From positions 310,001 through 374,000 of the forward strand of contig CAVSSP010000003.1 in assembly GCA_963730685.1 (NCBI GenBank): a stretch of 64,000 nucleotides of DNA, read 5' to 3'. Both the position numbers and the translations under genes were made by a program. This document shows, piece after piece, positions 36,177 through 45,132 of the stretch. Every line of letters begins with the position of its first letter. Positions within the stretch are counted from its first letter, which is position 1. The notes beneath the pieces were generated by a model. The model saw nothing but the letters and a program-made list of their open reading frames with translations. It was not told where the DNA came from and did not search any database. The DNA comes from Bog-756 sp963730685 (GTDB lineage Bacteria > Actinomycetota > Acidimicrobiia > Acidimicrobiales > RAAP-2).

Positions 36177-37445
36177 ATGAACGGATCCGGATCCATACGG
36201 AGCACCCGACTTTCATTGACGGTGCTCATCCTGGTGGTATCCGCACTGATGGCGCTGGTAGGACAGGACCCGGTGGGCGCGGCGCCGGTACGGATGTCGG
36301 CCCCCCGCAATCCGTGGGCCGTCGTCCCCAGCGCCGATGTCTCGTCCGCCAGTGTCGACCAGCTCAGCGGCGTGAGCTGTCCGACGTCCTCGTTCTGCGC
36401 TGCGGTGGGGACATCGGGGAGCGCACCCCTCGTGGAGATCTACCGGGATCGCCACTGGAGCGTCTCGACGTTCGCCGACACCACGCCTGCCACCCTCGCC
36501 TCGCTGAACGGGGTCAGTTGCAGCTCGGCTCGGTTCTGCATGGCAGTCGGTGATGCCTCCAGCGGTCCGGACGGGGTGCTCCGGGTGCCCGCCGCCGAGA
36601 CCTGGAACGGGTCGACCTGGCATCTGATCGCCGTTCCGAGCAACCCGGCGGCGTCGGGTCAGGAGGTCCACGACGAGCTCACCTCCGTGAGCTGCACCGG
36701 CGCGCTGTTCTGCGCCGTCACGATCGAGACCGAGGGGGTGACATTCGGCGACAACGAGCCGACCAGCATGGTCAAGGGCTACGCCGGCACGTGGAACGGT
36801 TCGGCGTGGTCGACCGGTGTGATCGGCAACCAGCCGGACGCCGTCTCCTGTGCGGATCAGTCCCTGTGCGTCGCCGTAGGCACCGAGGGCGGCTCGGGTG
36901 CAGGCGCGGTGACCTTCGGTGGGGATGCCTTCGCCGCCACCTGGCACGGCTCCTCGTGGTCGAACACCGACTTCGCCCTGCCGTCGGGCAGCGTCAACGG
37001 CCTGTCGGGGGCGACGCTCGACGCCGTGAGCTGCCTGCCCTCGTGGTGCCTGGCGACCGGGACCCAGCAACTGTGGACAGAGGGTCCCCCGGGGACCTAC
37101 ACGCCCGGGCCGATCACGGTCATCGACGCCGTCTCCAACGGGTCCTCGTGGTCGTCGAGCTCGGTGGCGGTGCCGCCGGTTGCGCCGGTCGGACTCGCAT
37201 GCACGGCGGCCGGCACGTGCGTCGGAGTGGGCACGTGCTCAAGTTCGTCGTGCGGAGGGCCCGGGACCCCGCTCATCCAGCGGCTTGGCTCCGGCGCCTG
37301 GTCGGCGGCGGTGCTGACCTCGCCTCCGGCGGCGTCCAGTCTGGCTTCGGTGTCATGCGGCACGCGTTCCCGGTGCACGGCCGTCGGCGCCCGGTCCGCG
37401 CCGGCGGACCGCACGCTGGTGGTGACCGGGAAACCGTTCAGCTGA
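36177..37445 (+). CDS. Secreted repeat protein with paired cysteines
   Basis: 422 aa. Signal peptide RLSLTVLILVVSALMALVG then GAAP. The mature part is built of ~50-residue units containing SC-x5-FC-x-AVG (GVSCPTSSFCAAVG, GVSCSSARFCMAVG, SVSCTGALFCAVT, AVSCADQSLCVAVG, VSCLPSWCLATG, GLACTAAGTCVGVG, SVSCGTRSRCTAVG) alternating with WNGSTWH / WHGSSWS-type strands. This predicts a disulphide-braced beta-propeller on the outside. It shares the cysteine signature with the protein at 13224 but lacks that protein's C-terminal domain. ATG 36177 follows GGGGAGG. Function unknown. Confidence 0.8.
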   Translation: MNGSGSIRSTRLSLTVLILVVSALMALVGQDPVGAAPVRMSAPRNPWAVVPSADVSSASVDQLSGVSCPTSSFCAAVGTSGSAPLVEIYRDRHWSVSTFADTTPATLASLNGVSCSSARFCMAVGDASSGPDGVLRVPAAETWNGSTWHLIAVPSNPAASGQEVHDELTSVSCTGALFCAVTIETEGVTFGDNEPTSMVKGYAGTWNGSAWSTGVIGNQPDAVSCADQSLCVAVGTEGGSGAGAVTFGGDAFAATWHGSSWSNTDFALPSGSVNGLSGATLDAVSCLPSWCLATGTQQLWTEGPPGTYTPGPITVIDAVSNGSSWSSSSVAVPPVAPVGLACTAAGTCVGVGTCSSSSCGGPGTPLIQRLGSGAWSAAVLTSPPAASSLASVSCGTRSRCTAVGARSAPADRTLVVTGKPFS

Positions 37446-37476
37446 CGACCACCGGTGGTGAGTGAGTTGAGTCTGA

Positions 37477-37560
<84 letters not shown>

Positions 37561-37723
37561 CGAGCGACCGCTAGAGGCTACCCGATGATCCAAACCACCT
37601 GTTCACCTGAAAGCCCACCACCACTCCTCGCCCCCGATCGGCCGCCGGCCCGACCGAGGTTGCCACGCTCGTGGCCGGCCTACCCCCTACCTGGGCCTTG
37701 GCACCGGTAGGCTGACGGCCAGC

Positions 37724-38380
37724 ATGGGACTTCAAAGGTTCGAAGGGCGCCTCGAGCGCATGGTTGACGGCACCCTTTCCAAGGCGTTCCGAGGCGATCT
37801 TCACCCGGTGGAGATCGGCCGTCGGCTCACCAGGGAGATGGACCTCGAGCGTCGCGTCGGCGTGAATGGGCTGATTTCGCCCAATGCGTTCGTCATCCAC
37901 CTGTCACCGACGGATTTCGATCGCTTCGAGAGCTTTCTGGACGCCCTGGTCCGAGAGCTCGAAGAGGCTGCCCGGGACCACGCTCGAACGGAGAATTACG
38001 TGTTCGTCGGTCCGGTGACGGTCTCGGTGATGGAGGATCCTCGTCAGCGTCGCGGGCGATTCGAGATCGTCTCGGACGTCCATGAGGGACCCTCGGGCCT
38101 ACCGGCGGCCTCGATCGTGACGGCCGACGGCGCCAGGGTCGTCCTCGGCCCCGAGCCCATCACCATCGGGCGGCTCCCCGAAAGTGCGGTGATGATCAAC
38201 GATCCGAACGCCAGCCGCCGCCACGCCGAGATCCGCCGGGTCGGGAACGACGTGGTCGTGGTGGATCTGAACTCGACGAACGGGACCCGGGTCAACGGGG
38301 CGACCGTCCGCGAGCGGAAGCTGGCCGACGGGGACCAGATCGTCATCGGGACCACGGTCCTGCGGTTCGAGACCTCCTGA
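37724..38380 (+). CDS. fhaA: FhaA-like FHA-domain protein with DUF3662
   Basis: 218 aa. N-terminal DUF3662 (FEGRLERMVDGTLSKAFRGD, LHPVEIGRRLTREMD) and C-terminal FHA domain (ITIGRLPESAVMINDPNASR, RHAEIRR, DLNSTNGTRVNG). In mycobacteria FhaA binds phosphothreonine on partners such as MviN and tunes peptidoglycan precursor flipping. The phosphate-binding Arg, Ser and Asn-Gly are present. Shorter than mycobacterial FhaA since the Pro/Gly-rich linker is nearly absent. First gene of the cluster; TAGGCT ends 10 nt before ATG 37724. Confidence 0.93.
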   Translation: MGLQRFEGRLERMVDGTLSKAFRGDLHPVEIGRRLTREMDLERRVGVNGLISPNAFVIHLSPTDFDRFESFLDALVRELEEAARDHARTENYVFVGPVTVSVMEDPRQRRGRFEIVSDVHEGPSGLPAASIVTADGARVVLGPEPITIGRLPESAVMINDPNASRRHAEIRRVGNDVVVVDLNSTNGTRVNGATVRERKLADGDQIVIGTTVLRFETS

Positions 38381-38400
38381 AGGCCGGCGCCTGAACGCAC

Positions 38401-38899
38401 ATGCATCTCCTCCTGGTTTCGCTTCCCGGGCCCACCAACAACACACCGGTACTCCGAGCGCTCGAATGGGGCGTCATCCTCCTCTTGTGGCTCTTCTTCA
38501 TGTGGGTGGTCAGGGCCGTCTGGGTGGAGGTCCGGCCCCTCAAGCGCCGGCGCCGCCGGGGTGGCGACGCCGACCCCGTGGTCGACGGGAAGCGCCGGCG
38601 GGCCAAACAGCTCCGTCTCCACGTGATCCGGCCCGAGGACCAGGCCGGACGCACCTATGACATCGGTGACGAGGTCACCGTGGGCCGTGCCCCGGGCTGC
38701 GGTGTCCCCATCGACTACGACACCTACTCGTCCAGCCTGCACGCCCGCCTCTTCCGGCTCGACGGCGAGCTGTGGGCCGAGGACCTGGGCTCCACCAACG
38801 GCACCTGGGTGAACACGGTACGGATCGACGACCGGACAGCGCCTCGAAAAGGGGGACCTCCTGCAGGTCGGCGGCACGGTGTTCGAGGTCGGGAAGTGA
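38401..38899 (+). CDS. fhaB: FhaB-like membrane FHA-domain protein (C-terminal frameshift)
   Basis: About 165 aa. One N-terminal membrane helix (LEWGVILLLWLFFMWVVRAV), a basic segment (KRRRRR), then an FHA domain (EVTVGRAPGCGVPIDYDTYS, SLHARLFR, DLGSTNGTWVN). The frame changes near 38832; the continued frame reads GQRLEKGDLLQVGGTVFEVG and stops at 38899, the family's proper end. In mycobacteria FhaB (FipA) links PknA/B phosphorylation to division. It precedes the phosphatase start by one base. Confidence 0.9.
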
Positions 38900-38900
38900 G

Positions 38901-40229
38901 ATGACCCTTCTCCGATCCGGAGCAGCAACCGACACCGGGTTGGTCCGTTCGGTCAACCAGGACCTGGCCGTGGAGACCTCCAACCTCTTCGCGGTGGCGG
39001 ACGGCATGGGGGGCCATGCCGGCGGGGAGGTGGCGGCCCGTCTGGCGGTGGACGCGCTGTCGGTGGCCTTCGGGAGGCAGCCCACCGGGGCGGGCCTCTC
39101 CGAAGCCGTCTCCGAGGCCAACGCCGTCGTCTGGCAGCACAGCCAGGAGAACCCCGAGCTCCGGGGCATGGGGACCACCATGACCGCCGTGGCCCTCGTC
39201 AACGAGGACGGCAAAGACGTCCTCGCCCTGGTCAACGTGGGTGACTCCCGTTCCTACCGCTTCCACGACGACGAACTCACCCAGATCACCACCGATCACA
39301 GCTTGGCCGAGGAGATGGTGCGGACGGGCGAGCTCACCTCGTCGGAGGCCTCCGTCCATCCGCATCGGCACATCTTGACCCGCGCCCTGGGGGTGGCCTC
39401 GGGGGTGGCCGTCGACCTGTGGAGGATCCAGCCGGTCCGGGGAGACCGCTACCTCCTGTGCAGCGACGGGTTGACCAACGAGCTCAACTCGGACCAGATC
39501 AGCGAGGTCCTCTCCTCGGTGCCGGATCCCCAGCAGGCCGCCGACCTGCTGGTCCAGGCGGCCCGGACCCACGGCGGCAGCGACAACATCACCGTGGTGG
39601 TCGTCGACGTCGTGGTGGGGGAGGAGGGCGATGCCTCCGCCCCGACCGTCGCCGCCGTCTCCTCGGATTTCGCCAGGCCGGCTCCACCGGTCCAGGGGTT
39701 CACCCCGGCCTCGGACGATTTTGTGGCCCCGGCGACTCCCGAACCATCCGCCCCGAGCAGGCGGGAGCGCCGGCGGGCCAAGCGACGGGCCAAGCGGGTG
39801 GCCCGCGGCCGACGTCTCGTGACCGTCAGGACGCTGTTGTTCCTGCTCCTGTTGGTCGCCGTCCTGGCCGGGGCGTTCTTCGCCGTGCGCTGGTACGACA
39901 CCAATTCGTACTTCGTCCGGGTCGACAACAACGAGTTGGTCATCTACCAGGGGCGCATCGGTGGATTCCTCTGGTACCACCCCGAGCCGGTCGAGCGGAC
40001 CCGGGTCACCACTGCGGACGTGCCCGCCATCTACCTCGATTCCCTTCAGGCGGGTGTGCAGGAATCCTCGGTGGCCAGCGCGAACCTGTACGTGCAGAAC
40101 CTGGTGGCCACCAAGCACTGCCAGCAGAATCCCGCCGATCCCGCCTGCAGCTCGCCGGGGTCCTCCACCACGACGGCACCCACCTCGACCACTGCGCCCG
40201 GCATCACGACCACGACAAGGGGGGCCTGA
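38901..40229 (+). CDS. pstP: PstP-like membrane PP2C Ser/Thr phosphatase
   Basis: 442 aa. PP2C domain in the first ~240 residues with all metal motifs: RSVNQD, VADGMGGHAGGE, VNVGDSRSYR, LLCSDGLT, GGSDNIT. Then a Pro/Ala linker, a basic patch (RRERRRAKRRAKRVARGRR), one membrane helix (TLLFLLLLVAVLAGAFFAV) and an external domain ending in a Thr-rich tail. Dephosphorylates PknB and its targets. The stop overlaps the pbpA start (TGATG), leaving no space for the rodA gene that usually lies between them in actinobacteria. Confidence 0.95.
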   Translation: MTLLRSGAATDTGLVRSVNQDLAVETSNLFAVADGMGGHAGGEVAARLAVDALSVAFGRQPTGAGLSEAVSEANAVVWQHSQENPELRGMGTTMTAVALVNEDGKDVLALVNVGDSRSYRFHDDELTQITTDHSLAEEMVRTGELTSSEASVHPHRHILTRALGVASGVAVDLWRIQPVRGDRYLLCSDGLTNELNSDQISEVLSSVPDPQQAADLLVQAARTHGGSDNITVVVVDVVVGEEGDASAPTVAAVSSDFARPAPPVQGFTPASDDFVAPATPEPSAPSRRERRRAKRRAKRVARGRRLVTVRTLLFLLLLVAVLAGAFFAVRWYDTNSYFVRVDNNELVIYQGRIGGFLWYHPEPVERTRVTTADVPAIYLDSLQAGVQESSVASANLYVQNLVATKHCQQNPADPACSSPGSSTTTAPTSTTAPGITTTTRGA

Positions 40230-41782
40230 TGGAAAAGCGGATCCGGCGCCTCGGCATCTTCATGGTGCTGTGCTTCATCGCCCTGTTCATCCAGCTGAAC
40301 AACATCCAGGTCCTCAAGGCCAACTCACTGGCCAACAACCCGGCCAATCCCCGCATCGTCTCCACTGAGCTCAGCCAGCCCCGGGGCGACATCCTGTCCT
40401 CGGACGGCGTGACGCTGGCAGAGTCCGTGATCGCCCACTCCGGGGTGTACAAGTACAGACGTGTGTATCCCACCAACACCGCCTCGCTGTTCTCCCAGAT
40501 CGTCGGATACGACACCATCTTCGGGACGCGTACGGGAGTGGAGGCCGAATACAACAACTACCTGCGCTCCCATACGAGCTCGCCGGTTTCCGGATCGCTG
40601 GTCTCCACCCTCCACAACCTGCTGGTCGGCCACACGACGACCGACAACGTCACCCTGACGATCGACTCGCACCTCCAGCTGGAGGTGGCGACGATCATGG
40701 ACCAGATCTACAACCCGGTGACGGCCCCGGTGGAGGCCGCAGTGGTGATCAACCCGAAGACCGGCGCCATCGAGGCCATGTACTCGAACCCCACTTTCGA
40801 CCCGACCGGATTGACCTCGACCAACGCTTTGGACGTGACCAAGGCCTATAACAGCCTGAATCCCAAGAGCGACCAGAGCCCTCTGGTGTCGCGGACGTTC
40901 CAGTTCGGGTTCATCCCCGGTTCGACCTTCAAGACCGTCACCTCCTCTGCCGTCTACGACCACAACCCGGCGTTGGCCAATAAGGACTACCCATCGGTGC
41001 AGTGCATCAACGTGCCTCAGCGCGTGCTCCCGTTGTGCAACTACCAGAACGGTCCGACCGGCTCCCACGAGCAGTGCGGGGGCACGATCCAGATCACGCT
41101 GCCGCAGTCCTGTGATACTGCCTTCGCCCAGCTGGGGATGTCCCTCGGCGCCCAGAACCTCAACGCCGAGGCCCAGGCCTTCGGTTTCAACCAGAACATC
41201 CCGATCGATCTGCCCGGAGCCGGGGTCTCCGAGTTCCCTTCGGTCACGGCCTTGACCGGAGATGCGGCTCTACAGGCGACGTCGGCCTTCGGACAGGGTG
41301 CCGGCAACGAGACCGTCATCGCCACGCCCCTCCAGATGGCCCTGGTGGCCGCCGGGATCGCCAATCAGGGCGTGATCATGACCCCCCACGTCATGGAGCA
41401 GATCCGGGACAGCCAGGGCAACCTCGTCACTTCGTACACACCAAAGCCCTGGCTGACCGCTACCAGCCAGACGACTGCCGCCGCCGTGACCGCCCTCATG
41501 CAGAAGGTCGTGACCCAGGGGACGGCCGCACCGGGTCCGGGCTTCAGCGGGTTTCCCGCCGCGTGGAACGTCGCCGCCAAGACCGGAACCGCGGAGACCG
41601 GGAGTGGCGTTCTCGGGAACTCACTGACAAACGATTGGATGGTCGCCTTCGCCCCGGCCAACGATCCCAAGGTGGCGGTGGCGGTGGCGGTTCCGAACCA
41701 GCCGTTCAGCGCCACGGGTGCCCAGGTGTCCGGCCCTCCGACGAAGGCGATCCTCGGCGACGCCCTGGGTCTGACCCCATGA
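40229..41782 (+). CDS. pbpA: PbpA-like class B penicillin-binding protein (transpeptidase)
   Basis: 517 aa. N-terminal membrane anchor (LGIFMVLCFIALFIQLNNIQ), dimerisation domain with PRGDILSSDGVTLAES, and transpeptidase domain with the active site PGSTFKT (SxxK), QSCDTAF (SxN-position SCD) and AAKTGTAE (KTG). Cross-links peptidoglycan in septation or elongation. Normally it works with a SEDS glycosyltransferase (RodA/FtsW) encoded next door; none is present in this cluster. Translationally coupled to pstP. Confidence 0.95.
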   Translation: MEKRIRRLGIFMVLCFIALFIQLNNIQVLKANSLANNPANPRIVSTELSQPRGDILSSDGVTLAESVIAHSGVYKYRRVYPTNTASLFSQIVGYDTIFGTRTGVEAEYNNYLRSHTSSPVSGSLVSTLHNLLVGHTTTDNVTLTIDSHLQLEVATIMDQIYNPVTAPVEAAVVINPKTGAIEAMYSNPTFDPTGLTSTNALDVTKAYNSLNPKSDQSPLVSRTFQFGFIPGSTFKTVTSSAVYDHNPALANKDYPSVQCINVPQRVLPLCNYQNGPTGSHEQCGGTIQITLPQSCDTAFAQLGMSLGAQNLNAEAQAFGFNQNIPIDLPGAGVSEFPSVTALTGDAALQATSAFGQGAGNETVIATPLQMALVAAGIANQGVIMTPHVMEQIRDSQGNLVTSYTPKPWLTATSQTTAAAVTALMQKVVTQGTAAPGPGFSGFPAAWNVAAKTGTAETGSGVLGNSLTNDWMVAFAPANDPKVAVAVAVPNQPFSATGAQVSGPPTKAILGDALGLTP

Positions 41783-41898
41783 GCCCGACCCGTCCTCCCA
41801 CCCGCCCCACCGACCGAGACGATTTGAGTCCATCACACCGACCGGGGAACGATGAGAACCCCGGACCCGAGCGAACGCAGGTTTAGGCTTTGACCCAC

Positions 41899-43734
41899 AT
41901 GGAACCCAACGAGCCGCCCCGCGTGTTCTCCGAGCGGTATGAACTCAACCACCTGATCGCCAGGGGTGGCATGGCCGAGGTGTACCGGGCCCACGACCGA
42001 CTGCTCGACCGACCGGTCGCCCTCAAGGTCCTGTTCCCGGAGCTGTCGATCGACCGATCCTTCGTGGAGCGATTCCGGCGTGAGGCCCAGGCCGCCGCCA
42101 ATCTCTCCCATCCCAACATCGTCCCGGTCTTCGACTGGGGTGAGGACTCCGGTACGTACTTCATCGTGATGGAGTTCATCGACGGTCGGCCCCTCAGCGC
42201 CATCCTCAAGTCAGCGGGGCCACTGTCGGCCGATCGCACCGCCGACATCGGCGCCCACGTCGCCGCCGCCCTCGGCTACGCCCACAAACACGGCGTCATC
42301 CACCGGGACGTCAAGCCGGGGAACGTGCTGATCACCGATGAGGGTCAGGTGAAGGTCACCGACTTCGGCATCGCCCGGGCCATCAACACCGAGGAGAGCC
42401 TCACCCAGACCGGGGCGGTGATGGGAACCGCCACCTACTTCTCGCCGGAGCAGGCCGAGGGCATCGGGGTCGACGCCCGGAGCGACATCTACTCGCTCGG
42501 CGTCGTCCTGTTCGAAATGGTGACCGGACGGCCTCCCTTCCTCGGGGACACCCCGGTGGCCGTGGCCTCCAAGCATGTCCGCGACTATCCACCCGCCCCC
42601 CGTGAGCTGAACCCGTCCATCCCCCCGACGTTCGAGGCCATCATCTTGAAGGCCATGGCCAAGGATCCGGCCCACCGGTATCCCACCGCCGAGGACCTGC
42701 GGGCCGACCTGCTCCGCTTCAACGAGGGCCGGACCGTGCTGGCCATGGACGACGCCACCCGGCTGTTGGCCGTGGCCGGGGCCACGCAGGCCGTCGGGAT
42801 CGTGGGCGGCATGGACGCCACCCAGTCCGTCTCCGCCACCGCCGCCGTGGGTTCCCAACAGGACCCGTCCGAGGAGGCCACCAGCCACCGCACCCGGACC
42901 TACGCCATTATTCTCGGGGTGCTGATCGTGGCCCTGGTGGTGGCCGGCTTCTTCCTCCTGCGGAACCTCGGGTATCTGGGTGGAGGATCCTCGTTCAACC
43001 TCCAACCGGTGACGGGAGAGCCCGTGGCCACCGCCACCAACAAACTCACGGCCGACGGGTTGGTGGTCCAGATATCGCACCAGCTCTCGACCCAGACGCC
43101 GGGCACCGTGTTGTCGACCGATCCGCCGGCCAACAGCCTGGTCAAGAAGGGGGACACCGTCACGCTGAAGGTGGCCGAGCCCGTGACGGCCAAGAAGGTC
43201 CCCGTGCCTTCCGGGCTCGTGGGGTCGCCGGTGGCCCAGGTGCAGTCCCAGCTCCAGGCCCAAGGCCTGACGGCCACCGTCGTCTACGCGACCAGCCAGT
43301 CCATCCAGAAGGGTTATGTCATCAAGACCAGTCCGGACTCGGGGCAGATGGCCCCCATCGGCAGTGCGGTCATCGTGACCGTGTCCTCCGGGTTGCCCCC
43401 CGTGCCCGTACCCTCGGTGATCGGTTACTCGCAGCAGTCGGCGATCAGTGCCATCACGGGAGACGGTCTGACGGTCGGGACCTTCAACTCCGTTCCGAGT
43501 AGCCAGTACCCGACGCCCGGCACCGTGACCTACACGAACCCGCCGCCGGGGACTCAGGTGCAGCCGGGCACGACGGTCAACCTGCAGATATCGTCCGGGC
43601 CGCCACCGACCACCACGACGACGACCTCGTCCACGACGACGACCACCACCAATCCGAACTCGTCGACGACAACGTCCTCGACGGCTGCAGGTGGTGTTGG
43701 GGGTTCCAACCTCAGGCATAGCCCCAAGCACTGA
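41899..43734 (+). CDS. pknB: PknB-like transmembrane Ser/Thr kinase with PASTA domains
   Basis: ~611 aa. Kinase domain: GGMAEVYRA (Gly loop), VALKVL (ATP Lys), VIHRDVKPGNVL (catalytic loop), VTDFGIAR (DFG), activation loop TQTGAVMGTATYFSPEQ. A membrane helix (IILGVLIVALVVAGFFLL) is followed by three PASTA repeats (GEPVATATNKLTADGL; VGSPVAQVQSQLQAQGL; GYSQQSAISAITGDGL) and a Thr/Ser-rich tail. Senses muropeptides or lipid II and controls wall synthesis. The only kinase in the cluster, no PknA. ATG 41899 chosen, with TTG 41890 possible; TAGGCT lies 9 nt upstream of the ATG. Confidence 0.95.
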   Translation: MEPNEPPRVFSERYELNHLIARGGMAEVYRAHDRLLDRPVALKVLFPELSIDRSFVERFRREAQAAANLSHPNIVPVFDWGEDSGTYFIVMEFIDGRPLSAILKSAGPLSADRTADIGAHVAAALGYAHKHGVIHRDVKPGNVLITDEGQVKVTDFGIARAINTEESLTQTGAVMGTATYFSPEQAEGIGVDARSDIYSLGVVLFEMVTGRPPFLGDTPVAVASKHVRDYPPAPRELNPSIPPTFEAIILKAMAKDPAHRYPTAEDLRADLLRFNEGRTVLAMDDATRLLAVAGATQAVGIVGGMDATQSVSATAAVGSQQDPSEEATSHRTRTYAIILGVLIVALVVAGFFLLRNLGYLGGGSSFNLQPVTGEPVATATNKLTADGLVVQISHQLSTQTPGTVLSTDPPANSLVKKGDTVTLKVAEPVTAKKVPVPSGLVGSPVAQVQSQLQAQGLTATVVYATSQSIQKGYVIKTSPDSGQMAPIGSAVIVTVSSGLPPVPVPSVIGYSQQSAISAITGDGLTVGTFNSVPSSQYPTPGTVTYTNPPPGTQVQPGTTVNLQISSGPPPTTTTTTSSTTTTTTNPNSSTTTSSTAAGGVGGSNLRHSPKH

Positions 43735-43784
43735 CGTCGGTGCTCGTCAGTCGAGGCCCGGGCCCACCGGGCTGAGGCCCGTGG

Positions 43785-44381
43785 TCAGCGGGTGGCTGGA
43801 GTGGCGGCCGCGCCGGCCAGGAAGTTGGACAGCAGGGCCGGGCCGCTGGGCGTCAGGAGCGACTCCGGGTGGAATTGGACGCCTTCCACGTTGAGGGTCC
43901 GGTGCCGGAGTCCCATGATCACCCCGTCACCGGTCGAGGCGGTCACCTCGAGCACGTCGGGCACGCTGTCGGGTGCCACCACCAGCGAGTGGTAGCGGGT
44001 GGCGACGAACGGCTCGGGCAACCCGGCGAAGAGGCCCCTGCCGTCGTGGTGCACCGAGGAGGTCTTTCCGTGCATGAGGGTGGGTGCGGCGACCACCTCG
44101 CCCCCGAAGACCTGGCCGATGGCCTGATGTCCCAGGCAGACCCCGAGGATCGGGATCTCACCGGCCAACTCCGTGATGACTTCCATGCTGATGCCGGCGT
44201 CCTCGGGCCGACCGGGTCCGGGAGAGATCAGGATCGCCTCGGGGTGCGCGGCCCGGATGCCGGCTACGTCGATGGCATCGTTGCGGTAGACGGCCGGGTC
44301 GGCGCCCAGCTCGCCGAGCTCCTGGACGAGGTTGTAGACGAACGAGTCGTAGTTGTCGATGACGAGCACGTGCATCCCCAT
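43785..44381 (-). CDS. Glutamine amidotransferase, PabA/TrpG type
   Basis: 198 aa. Class I GATase: ILISPGPGRPEDAG, nucleophile Cys in GVCLGHQAIGQVFGG, and His-Glu of the triad in VQFHPESLLT. HVLVIDNYDSFVYNLVQELG is the standard N-terminus. Supplies ammonia to aminodeoxychorismate or anthranilate synthase. In mycobacteria an orthologue sits at the same place, next to pknB and crgA (annotated trpG). Here it is convergent with pknB and divergent from crgA. ATG 44381 or 44375 (MHVLV) are both possible; TACGAT lies 9 nt above the former. Confidence 0.93.
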   Translation of the reverse strand: MGMHVLVIDNYDSFVYNLVQELGELGADPAVYRNDAIDVAGIRAAHPEAILISPGPGRPEDAGISMEVITELAGEIPILGVCLGHQAIGQVFGGEVVAAPTLMHGKTSSVHHDGRGLFAGLPEPFVATRYHSLVVAPDSVPDVLEVTASTGDGVIMGLRHRTLNVEGVQFHPESLLTPSGPALLSNFLAGAAATPATR

Positions 44382-44460
44382 GGTCCGTTGATCGTACCGG
44401 CAGCTCCGGGGCCCGCTCGCCCGGCGCCGGTCAACCGTGGCGACTGGCTATCCTTCGGCC

Positions 44461-44766
44461 ATGGCAACCAAGGCCTCGAAGGCCCGTCCCGGAAAGGCCC
44501 AGAAGAAGGGTCGGTCCTCAGGAGGACGGACGACCCCGGCCGGCCAGAAGGCCCAGAGCCAGCGGTACACGCCGCCGGTCCCGAAGAACGTGAAGACCAG
44601 CTCGCGGTGGCTCGGGATCGTCATCCTCGGCCTGTTCGCGCTGGGGGTGCTGATCGTCATCCTCAACTACGCGGGCCTCCTCCCCGGGGGAGTGAACAAC
44701 CTCTGGCTGGTGGGAGCCATCGGCTCCATCTTCGCCGGGCTGATCCTGGCCACCCGGTACCACTGA
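44461..44766 (+). CDS. crgA: Cell division protein CrgA
   Basis: 101 aa. Basic, hydrophilic N-terminal third followed by two membrane helices (WLGIVILGLFALGVLIVILN and NLWLVGAIGSIFAGLILATR) separated by YAGLLPGGVN, the exact layout of CrgA. It coordinates FtsZ/FtsI-dependent septation in actinobacteria. TATCCT ends 6 nt before ATG 44461, a leaderless-type start. Confidence 0.93.
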   Translation: MATKASKARPGKAQKKGRSSGGRTTPAGQKAQSQRYTPPVPKNVKTSSRWLGIVILGLFALGVLIVILNYAGLLPGGVNNLWLVGAIGSIFAGLILATRYH

Positions 44767-45132
44767 GAGGCGGTACCGCCATCGGCAGAGTCGCGTGCGC
44801 CACCACTGCCTGATCCGATGCTCGCTCCGTAGGAGGGTCTGCTCTCCGGTACTGTTTTCGTAGATTACCTACTTAGAGTATGTAAATTACGGAAGTGAAT
44901 GGCCGAGAGAGCTCTCCCGCCCACTTGCCCACTTGCCCGCCGGCCTCGTGCTGCCGACCGCGTGCCCCACCCTCGGGCCTCCCACTCGGGTCCCTCAGGC
45001 CGGGTGACGCTGGACCGACGCGAAGAGCCGGCCCCCGGGGGCCGGCTCTTCGACACATCTGAAACCGCTCTACTGGCGGCCGGCAGCCCGAGCGAGGCCC
45101 GAGCGAGGCCCCGACAACCGGCTCGATCCCGC
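44767..45132. other. Convergent intergenic region with AT-rich segment
   Basis: 366 bp between the ends of crgA and the thiolase gene, without a protein gene I would accept. Bases ~44850-44895 are markedly AT-rich for this genome and carry GTAGATTAC (44860-44868) and GTAAATTAC (44882-44890), 22 bp apart. A TAGAGT hexamer lies between. About 130 bp downstream is the long palindrome at 45021-45052. A small RNA transcribed rightwards from the AT-rich element is possible but unproven. Confidence 0.4.
45021..45052. terminator. 32-bp perfect palindrome, likely bidirectional terminator
   Basis: CGAAGAGCCGGCCCCC is followed immediately by its exact reverse complement. Located between convergent genes, it could end transcription in both directions. 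There is no T-run, so it would act as a hairpin of the L-shaped (T-less) type seen in high-GC actinobacteria. Confidence 0.65.
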
